Shown: in pieces, positions 13,606 through 19,204 of the stretch
Position numbering within the stretch: position 1 is the first letter of the stretch
Layout: each line of letters begins with the position of its first letter
Assembly (NCBI GenBank): GCA_049511415.1
Contig: JBEKYC010000102.1
Span: 1 to 19,204 of the forward strand
DNA: 19,204 nt
Origin: Bog-159 sp049511415
GTDB taxonomy: Bacteria > Acidobacteriota > Terriglobia > Bryobacterales > Bryobacteraceae
Direction of reading: 5' to 3'
Notes under the pieces: model-generated
Database searches by the model: none
What the model was told of the DNA's origin: nothing
Seen by the model: the letters and a program-made list of their open reading frames with translations, nothing else
Translations under genes and position numbers: made by a program

Positions 13606-15228
13606 ATGAATTTTTTTGACAAGATTCGTAGACAGAAGCTTCTGTCCTTCACCTTGATTCTTTTCACCCTGTCGATTGGGGTGGTGATCGGGACCTTGAT
13701 CAATACAGGCGCAAAGGCCGCCAAGGACAATACCGCGGCCCCGGGCGCGACGCCTTTGACCATCCCCAATCCCGTCCAGTTGCAGTCGTCATTTTCTTCC
13801 ATCGCCAAGCAGGTGGAGCCGAGCGTAGTCAATATTTCGACCACCTACCTGCCGAAGGCACCCACGCAGTCGCGCAGCCGCCGCCGGGCAGCTCCGCAGC
13901 AGCAGCCGGACGAAGGCGATGAGGGCGACCAAGGCGATCAGGGCGACCAGGGTGGCATGGAGGATTTCTTCCAGCGGTTCTTCAGTAATCCGTTCGGCAA
14001 CGCGCCGCAAATGCCGCAGCACCGCGGGTCGGCGCTGGGTTCCGGCGTGGTCGTGGATCGTGCGGGCTACATCCTCACCAACAACCACGTGGTCGACAAA
14101 GCCGATCGCATTCAGGTTAAATTCACTAACGACAACACCGAGTACGAAGCCAAAGTGGTGGGCGTGGATGCTCCCACCGATCTGGCCGTGATCCGCGTGG
14201 AAGGGAAGGGCAATTTGTCGCCGGCGCGCATCGGCAATTCCGATGCGGTGCAGGTGGGCGACTGGGCCATGGCAATCGGTTCGCCGTTTGGCTTCCAGGC
14301 CACCGTGACACTGGGGATCATCAGCGCCAAGGAGCGCGATGTCGATCCTACCCAACAGTTCCAACACTTCCTGCAGACCGACGCGGCCATCAATCCCGGC
14401 AATAGCGGCGGCCCGCTGCTGAATATCAATGGCGAAGTGATCGGTATCAACACGGCCATTGCATCCCGCTCGGGTGGCTATCAGGGTATTGGCTTCGCGC
14501 TGCCGATCAACCAGGCGGTGAAAGTCTACAACGAGATCATCAAGACCGGCAAGGTGGTTCGCGGTTCCATCGGCGTGAAGTTCACGCAATCGGAAACTTC
14601 GCGCGCCGAAGCCCTGCTGAAATCGCACGGCGCCAAGGAAGGCGTATTCATCGAAGAGGTCGCGCCGGGTGGACCGTCGGATAAGGCCGGCATCAAGCCG
14701 GAGGACATCATCGTCGCGGTCAATGGCAAGCCGATTCACAACGGCAGTGAGTTGATTGACCGTGTCACCGGCACCGAGATCGGCAGTCCGCTGACCGTCA
14801 CCGTATTGCGCGACGGCAAGCGCGAGGAGTTCCATGTGGTGGTCGCCGATCTGGCCCAAGTCTTCCCGGATCGTTTCGGAAACGGGAAGGAAGAGGAGAC
14901 CGGGCCCACCGAAGGCACGCAGGCGCGCTTTGGCATTACCATCGAGAACCTGACCGACGCGCGGCGCCAGAACATGGGCGTCAAACAACATGGCGTGCTG
15001 ATCAGCGCCGTGGAGCCGAGTTCCTTCGCCGATGATATCGGCATGCAGCGCGGCGACGTGCTTTTCGAAATCAAACCTGGCGGCCCCGTGAACACGGTGG
15101 AAGACGTGAAGCGCATCCAGAATTCGCTGAAGCCCGGCGATGCGATAGCTTTCCGCGTGCTTCGTCAAACGGGCCGCAACGAGTGGGTTCCCCAGTTCCT
15201 GGCGGGAACGCTGCCTAACACGCACTAG
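13606..15228 (+). CDS. degP: DegP/HtrA (Do-type) periplasmic serine protease with two PDZ domains
   Basis: I choose the ATG at 13606 (540 residues) because GGAGGAG precedes it, with 12 bases between, and it opens directly into a signal anchor (LLSFTLILFTLSIGVVIGTL, residues 12-31). A basic linker (SRSRRR) and an acidic, repetitive GDQ stretch (about 102-117) come before the protease domain. The catalytic triad is His161 (TNNHVV), Asp192 (PTDLAV) and Ser267 (NPGNSGGP). PDZ1 spans about 335-425 (FIEEVAPGGPSDKAGIKPED). PDZ2 spans about 440-535 (GVLISAVEPSSFADDIGMQ). This architecture degrades or refolds damaged envelope proteins in the periplasm. The uncleaved-looking N-terminal anchor suggests membrane attachment. 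A small peptidoglycan-binding protein follows 15 bases after the stop, in a likely operon. Confidence 0.95.
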   Translation: MNFFDKIRRQKLLSFTLILFTLSIGVVIGTLINTGAKAAKDNTAAPGATPLTIPNPVQLQSSFSSIAKQVEPSVVNISTTYLPKAPTQSRSRRRAAPQQQPDEGDEGDQGDQGDQGGMEDFFQRFFSNPFGNAPQMPQHRGSALGSGVVVDRAGYILTNNHVVDKADRIQVKFTNDNTEYEAKVVGVDAPTDLAVIRVEGKGNLSPARIGNSDAVQVGDWAMAIGSPFGFQATVTLGIISAKERDVDPTQQFQHFLQTDAAINPGNSGGPLLNINGEVIGINTAIASRSGGYQGIGFALPINQAVKVYNEIIKTGKVVRGSIGVKFTQSETSRAEALLKSHGAKEGVFIEEVAPGGPSDKAGIKPEDIIVAVNGKPIHNGSELIDRVTGTEIGSPLTVTVLRDGKREEFHVVVADLAQVFPDRFGNGKEEETGPTEGTQARFGITIENLTDARRQNMGVKQHGVLISAVEPSSFADDIGMQRGDVLFEIKPGGPVNTVEDVKRIQNSLKPGDAIAFRVLRQTGRNEWVPQFLAGTLPNTH

Positions 15229-15243
15229 TAAGGATACCCGCTA

Positions 15244-15639
15244 TTGCACTGGCGAATCGCGATTGCGTTAGTGGCCGCCGGCTTAACGGCGGCCACGCCT
15301 ACACAAACCAAGAAGAAGACGACTACGGCGGTCCATAAGACCGCGCCCAAGAAGACGACCGCTACCCGTCGGACGCGCCGCATCTTGACAGCTCACGCCG
15401 CCAAACCCCCAGTGGGTTCGACGGGACATTCCGGGCAAACCGCTCCGACCCCGGACCGCTACAAGGAAATCCAGCAGGCGCTGGTCCAAAAAGGCTATTT
15501 GCACGGCGAGCCTTCGGGGCAGTGGAACCAGGACTCCATGGAAGCCTTGCGGCGCTTTCAACACGATCAGAATCTGGCTCCCAGCGGCAAGCTGGATTCG
15601 CTCTCGCTCATCGCGCTAGGTCTTGGCCCCAAGCACTGA
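15244..15639 (+). CDS. Small exported peptidoglycan-binding-domain protein
   Basis: This gene encodes 131 residues from a TTG at 15244. A TAAGGA sequence ends about 10 bases before it, just after the DegP stop, and it is the only start that keeps the signal sequence (MHWRIAIALVAAGLTAATP). Residues about 20-65 form a Lys/Thr/Ala-rich flexible linker. Residues about 70-128 are a PG_binding_1-like three-helix domain (YKEIQQALVQKGYLHGEPSG, then GQWNQDSMEALRRFQHDQNL). There is no catalytic domain. It probably sits in the periplasm bound to the wall and may anchor or modulate DegP, its operon partner; this link is inference from a 15-base spacing. Confidence 0.87.
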   Translation: MHWRIAIALVAAGLTAATPTQTKKKTTTAVHKTAPKKTTATRRTRRILTAHAAKPPVGSTGHSGQTAPTPDRYKEIQQALVQKGYLHGEPSGQWNQDSMEALRRFQHDQNLAPSGKLDSLSLIALGLGPKH

Positions 15640-15693
15640 ATCGAGAGCCTTTCCGCAATCCTGTACTAAGATGGGATCGTAGAGCCACTCCGC

Positions 15694-16941
15694 GTGAACC
15701 TCTCCTCTAACCTTTGGACCGCCGTTTCTCTGGCGCTCGATTCGATCCGCGCGCATAAGCTGCGCAGTTTTCTGACACTGCTCGGCGTGATTATCGGCGT
15801 GGCCAGCGTGATCCTGGTGGGCGCGGCCATCGACGGGCTGGGCGTGTATGCCGAAAACATCACCGCCAAGGCGTTCGGTTCCGACAGTTACCTGGTCGCC
15901 CAGATCGCCGCCGTGGGCCGGCTGACCAGCCGCCAACTGGCCGACAAGCAGCGGCGCAACAAGCGCATCCGTCCCGACGACGTCGAATACCTGCGCGCGT
16001 CCACCGGCGATTCCATCATTTATAGTCCCTATGCGCAGCATACCGACGACGTGAAGGGCGACAATCAGCTCTACGAGGGCGCCAGCATCCTGGGCGTCTC
16101 CGCCACGCTGCCCGACATGCGCGATATTCCTGTGGAAGACGGGCGCTTCTTCACCGAGACCGAGGAGACCATGCGCAAGCCCGTGGCGGTGATCGGGCAG
16201 GACATCCGCGACGCCCTGTTTCCGGGCCTCGAGCCGATCGGACGCACCATACGCGTGGCGGGCACCGAGTTCACGGTCATTGGGCTGCTGGAGAAGCAGG
16301 GGTCGTCCTTCGGCCGCAGCCTGGATAATCCGGTGTACATTCCGGTGACGGTGTATTACGGCATGTACGGCAGCCAGCGCGGCACGGCGGTCTTCGGCAA
16401 GGCGCGGGCACAGACCGGCCTGACCATGGATGCTGCGCTGGATGTCACGCGCTCCGCGCTGCGCAGCCACTTCCACGCGCGACCGGGGCAGGACGACAAC
16501 TTCGACACCCTGACGCCGGACTCGGTGCGTTCGTTCGTGGACAGCATCCTGGGCGTGATCGCGGCGGTGGTGGTGCCCGTCACCAGCATTTCGCTGGTGG
16601 TGGGCGGCATCGTGATCATGAACATCATGCTGGTGAGCGTCACGGAGCGCACGCGCGAAATCGGCATCCGCAAGAGCCTGGGCGCGCGGCAGTCGGACAT
16701 CATGATGCAGTTCCTGATTGAATCCGTGATCCTGTCGCTGGCCGGCGGGCTAATCGGCCTGTTTACCGGGGCGCTGGCAGCCACGGGACTCTCGGTCATT
16801 TTCGGCGCCACCTTGAAAGTGACCATCGGCTATGTGGTCCTCTCGATCTTCGTATCGAGCGCGGTGGGCATTATTTCGGGATGGTATCCCGCGCGGAGGG
16901 CGGCGCGCCTCGATCCGGTGGCGGCGCTGCGGGCCGAATGA
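15694..16941 (+). CDS. MacB/FtsX-family ABC transporter permease, first of a pair
   Basis: This gene encodes 415 residues from a GTG at 15694; the Shine-Dalgarno match is weak, but the frame opens straight into the family's N-terminus (ALDSIRAHKLRSFLTLLGVI). The layout is transmembrane helix 1 (about 24-46), a large periplasmic MacB_PCD domain (about 47-280), then three C-terminal helices of the FtsX domain. The signature NIMLVSVTERTREIGIRKSL connects the first C-terminal helix to the cytoplasmic coupling region. It ends in ARRAARLDPVAALRAE, typical of the family. It overlaps the second permease as ATGA, so the two are probably made together and form a heterodimer. No ABC ATPase and no membrane-fusion protein is encoded in this window. 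Such transporters use mechanotransmission to export or to drive lipoproteins, peptides or drugs; substrate unknown. Confidence 0.92.
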   Translation: MNLSSNLWTAVSLALDSIRAHKLRSFLTLLGVIIGVASVILVGAAIDGLGVYAENITAKAFGSDSYLVAQIAAVGRLTSRQLADKQRRNKRIRPDDVEYLRASTGDSIIYSPYAQHTDDVKGDNQLYEGASILGVSATLPDMRDIPVEDGRFFTETEETMRKPVAVIGQDIRDALFPGLEPIGRTIRVAGTEFTVIGLLEKQGSSFGRSLDNPVYIPVTVYYGMYGSQRGTAVFGKARAQTGLTMDAALDVTRSALRSHFHARPGQDDNFDTLTPDSVRSFVDSILGVIAAVVVPVTSISLVVGGIVIMNIMLVSVTERTREIGIRKSLGARQSDIMMQFLIESVILSLAGGLIGLFTGALAATGLSVIFGATLKVTIGYVVLSIFVSSAVGIISGWYPARRAARLDPVAALRAE

Positions 16942-18200
16942 ATCTGCCGGTACAGATCAGCGCGCGCGAGACCCTGGTGATGGCGCTGGGCGCGGTATGG
17001 GCGCACCGATTCCGCTCCGGCCTCACGATTCTGGGCATCGTGATCGGCATTACCACGGTGGTCACGGTGGCTTCCCTGCTCACCGGACTGCGCCAGGGCA
17101 TCGTGGATTTCTTTCAGGAGTTCGGTCCGGATAATGTTTTTGTGGCGCGCGTCAGCGGCGATCCCAGCGGCCAGCAGGCGCGTCCCAAGGAGCGCAAGCG
17201 CAAGCCCTTGCGCCCGGAGTACGGCGAGTATCTGAAGGGCGTGGTGCGATCCGTCGAAGATGTGGGGGTGAGCCTGTACATCATCCCGACGGGCGCCAAC
17301 GTGATCAGCGTCAAGGTGCCGGGCTACGAATCGGACAACCTGTTCGTGGCGGGCGCCAGCCGCAATCTCTACGACATTACGCCGCGCGACGTGCAGCAGG
17401 GCCGGCTTTTCACGCGCGAGGAGGAGATGCGCGGGCAGCGGGTCTGTGTGGTCGGGGCGTTGTTGGGCGATGCTTTGTTTCCGGCCGGAGACGGCATCGG
17501 CCGCAGCATTTCGCTCGATGGCGGCGAGTTCACGGTCGTCGGCATTTTCGCGCCGGCCAAGGGCGGCTTCTTTGGCGAAAACGGGCTCGACCGCCAGATC
17601 GTCATGCCGCTCGCCACGGCCCGCATCCGCTATCCGCAAGCCGATAATTTCTTTCTGACGGCGCAGGCGCGCCACGGGCAGCGCGAAGAAGCCATCGAGG
17701 AGATTCGCGCGGCGCTGCGCAAACTGCGCCACACGCCGCGGAATGACGAAGACGACTTCACTATTTCAACCGCGGATTCCATCATTGAGAACTTCGACAA
17801 GATCACCGGCATGATCGTGCTGATCTCCATGGCGATTTCCGCGCTGGGTTTGCTGGTGGGCGGGATCGGGGTGATGAATATCATGCTGGTGAGCGTGACC
17901 GAGCGCACGCGGGAGATCGGGGTGCGGAAAGCCATTGGCGCACGGCGGCGCGACATCGTCCTGCAATTTTTGAGCGAGGCAGTGGCGCTTACGGGGGCCG
18001 GCGGCATGATCGGCATCATTTTTTCGATTCTGGTCACGTTGTTGATCGGCGCGATTTTCCCGAGTTTGCGGTGCAAGGTGCCGGGTTGGGCGGTGGCGAC
18101 GGCTTTCAGCGTGTCTGTGGCAGTGGGGTTGTTTTTTGGGGTGTGGCCGGCGGTCACGGCCGCGAAGTTGGACCCGGTGGAAGCGCTCCGCTACGAGTGA
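16938..18200 (+). CDS. MacB/FtsX-family ABC transporter permease, second of a pair
   Basis: The ATG at 16938 overlaps the TGA of the first permease (ATGA) and gives 420 residues; an upstream in-frame ATG would add 19 residues read through the first gene. The same architecture is seen: helix 1 (RSGLTILGIVIGITTVVTVA), a periplasmic domain to about residue 290, and three C-terminal helices with NIMLVSVTERTREIGVRKAI. The C-terminus AAKLDPVEALRYE matches the family. The signature region is also similar to the first permease at the nucleotide level, pointing to an old tandem duplication. The periplasmic halves differ considerably, so the two subunits probably contribute unequally. The cognate ATPase must be encoded elsewhere. 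Confidence 0.92.
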   Translation: MNLPVQISARETLVMALGAVWAHRFRSGLTILGIVIGITTVVTVASLLTGLRQGIVDFFQEFGPDNVFVARVSGDPSGQQARPKERKRKPLRPEYGEYLKGVVRSVEDVGVSLYIIPTGANVISVKVPGYESDNLFVAGASRNLYDITPRDVQQGRLFTREEEMRGQRVCVVGALLGDALFPAGDGIGRSISLDGGEFTVVGIFAPAKGGFFGENGLDRQIVMPLATARIRYPQADNFFLTAQARHGQREEAIEEIRAALRKLRHTPRNDEDDFTISTADSIIENFDKITGMIVLISMAISALGLLVGGIGVMNIMLVSVTERTREIGVRKAIGARRRDIVLQFLSEAVALTGAGGMIGIIFSILVTLLIGAIFPSLRCKVPGWAVATAFSVSVAVGLFFGVWPAVTAAKLDPVEALRYE

Positions 18201-18679
18201 GTGGGGCAGGCGCTTTCGCCGGCCAAGGCTGTCACGCTGCAAATTACCTGGCGCAAAAGTCTGCATGCTATTTGGCGTAAGCCCGTGCCAGCAACCGCGA
18301 GTCAGTGGCAGGGTGCACTCTGAACCGGGGGGCTGCGTCGGCTGCCGCCCTGTGGCCTTTCGAAGCCATCTCCTGATCTCCGATTGCTGTTGACTCGTCA
18401 GCTTTGAATCCAACCCCGCCTTCGCTCCTTCACGCAGAATGGAGCATTCGAACCCAGCGAAGCCCCGGCCATCTGCATCATCATCCTTCCCGCCGGCGTT
18501 GGGGTGTCGATTCGCTGGCGAAGCGCCGCTGCGGTGGCGCGAGGACTTCGCGCCCTCGCGTCACAAGCCCGAGATTTCCGAAAAGCAGGCTCCCAGAGGC
18601 TGTATAGCTGAAATGCGAGCGCTTGTGTCACTTCGATGACCCGCGCGGGCCAGTTGCGCGGACCATAGGGCCCGCCCCA
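18201..18679. other. Gene-free interval of about 480 bases
   Basis: Short open frames occur on both strands (for example minus 18398-18631 and plus 18439-18639). None has a Shine-Dalgarno sequence, a recognisable motif or convincing amino acid composition. No tRNA-like or IS-end structure was recognised. It separates the plus-strand permeases from the converging hydrolase gene. Confidence 0.6.
18645..18675. terminator. Inverted repeat at a convergent gene end
   Basis: GCGGGCC (18645-18651) and GGCCCGC (18669-18675) form a 7-base GC-rich stem with a 17-base loop, just past the hydrolase stop. No T-run follows, so terminator function is only suggested by position. Confidence 0.25.
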
Positions 18680-19204
18680 CTACGGCGCGTCGCGGCGCAG
18701 GCAGCGGGCGAGAAACTCGGCGCGATCGGCCATCGCGCGCGGATCGTTGACCGAGTGGCCGGCATCGTAGAAGACCACTTTCTGTGGACGTGGGATCAAG
18801 TGCGTCAGACGTTCCGCCGCGGCGCGCGGCACGAACCGATCGAAGCGCCCGAACTGGAACAGAATCGGGGCGCCCAGCCAAAGATGCGTGAAACGCTCCG
18901 GGTCCACCGCGGATACGGATGCCCGGTAGCGGGCAAAACGCTCGCTACCCATGGAGAACCGCAGGTTCGCCATGTCGGGATCGTCGCTTTCCATCAATTC
19001 CGCGAAGCTCGGAAAACCCGCCACCAGAACGAACCCGCGCAGCCGCGGCTCGATGCCCGACAGGATGGCGCCCCAGTTCGCTCCATAACCGTGACCCACA
19101 TAGGCGATGCGGCTGGCGTCGACATCGCTCCGCGCGGCCAGCAGATCGATGCCCCGCCGGATATCGATCACGGCCTGAATATGGATGTCCCGGTCGTTGT
19201 CACT
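18680..19204 (-). CDS. Alpha/beta hydrolase (dienelactone hydrolase-like), N-terminus outside window
   Basis: The frame is open to the right edge, giving about 174 C-terminal residues; the GTG at 19171 is internal, since coding sequence of the same family style (DRDIHIQAVIDIRRG) runs up to the edge. The nucleophile elbow reads RIAYVGHGYGANWG, where G-x-S-x-G is expected, so the usual catalytic serine is glycine. The other triad candidates are present: Asp in FGRFDRFVP and His in YDAGHSVND, at proper spacing for the fold's C-terminal half. The domain order fits cytoplasmic esterase or dienelactone-type hydrolases. Either this is a non-catalytic or altered member, or the family uses another residue. 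It converges with the permease operon. Confidence 0.82.
   Translation of the reverse strand, partial: SDNDRDIHIQAVIDIRRGIDLLAARSDVDASRIAYVGHGYGANWGAILSGIEPRLRGFVLVAGFPSFAELMESDDPDMANLRFSMGSERFARYRASVSAVDPERFTHLWLGAPILFQFGRFDRFVPRAAAERLTHLIPRPQKVVFYDAGHSVNDPRAMADRAEFLARCLRRDAP

Noticed and set aside
13789..15225. 478-codon open frame on the minus strand opposite degP
   Set aside because: It is antisense to an intact DegP gene with all catalytic residues, shows no family motif, and results from high-GC codon structure.
18398..18631. 77-codon minus-strand open frame in the gene-free interval
   Set aside because: It has no ribosome binding site, low-quality composition and no family resemblance; an equally long plus frame overlaps it.

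Overview
The window looks like a chromosomal segment of a GC-rich Gram-negative bacterium, most plausibly an acidobacterium of the Solibacter/Bryobacter type. This rests on the outer-membrane porin, lipoprotein and periplasmic protease genes, the mix of families (TPR proteins with HMPGHIY motifs, EF-G2 paralog, MacB-type permeases, GH15 remnant) and recalled resemblance only. No rRNA, tRNA, CRISPR array, insertion sequence or phage gene was seen.

Layout. Positions 1-6157 run on the minus strand. A wHTH/ATPase/STAS-like regulator (5066-6157) comes first in transcription order. It is followed by a tightly overlapping cassette: single-domain response regulator (4543-4944), porin (3207-4571), exported cupredoxin-like protein (2519-3235) and membrane sensor histidine kinase (792-2522). 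A TPR protein cut by the window edge (1-770) comes last. From 6427 the plus strand carries an EF-G2-like GTPase (6427-8520) and an MltD-type lytic transglycosylase lipoprotein (8678-10312). A small minus-strand gene of unknown function with a structured leader (10418-10753) and a GH15 glycosidase pseudogene (10916-11259) follow. The plus strand then resumes with an M20 peptidase and a coupled EamA transporter (11374-13496), a DegP/HtrA protease with a small peptidoglycan-binding protein (13606-15639), and two coupled MacB-like ABC permeases without an ATPase (15694-18200). A gene-free stretch of about 480 bases separates these from a minus-strand alpha/beta hydrolase cut by the right edge.

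How the genes fit together. The response regulator, porin, cupredoxin and kinase genes overlap by 29, 29 and 4 bases, so they are probably translated as one unit. They could form an envelope sensing and uptake or redox module. The regulator upstream combines DNA binding, a GHKL-type ATPase and a STAS-like domain in one chain. Its near-consensus promoter is covered by three copies of an operator-like element and would give an essentially leaderless mRNA. Its DNA is visibly poorer in G+C than its neighbours, which suggests separate acquisition. This locus (about 792-6221) is the best candidate for an undescribed system. Most of the rest is envelope maintenance (transglycosylase, DegP, peptidoglycan-binding protein, ABC permeases) and general metabolism.
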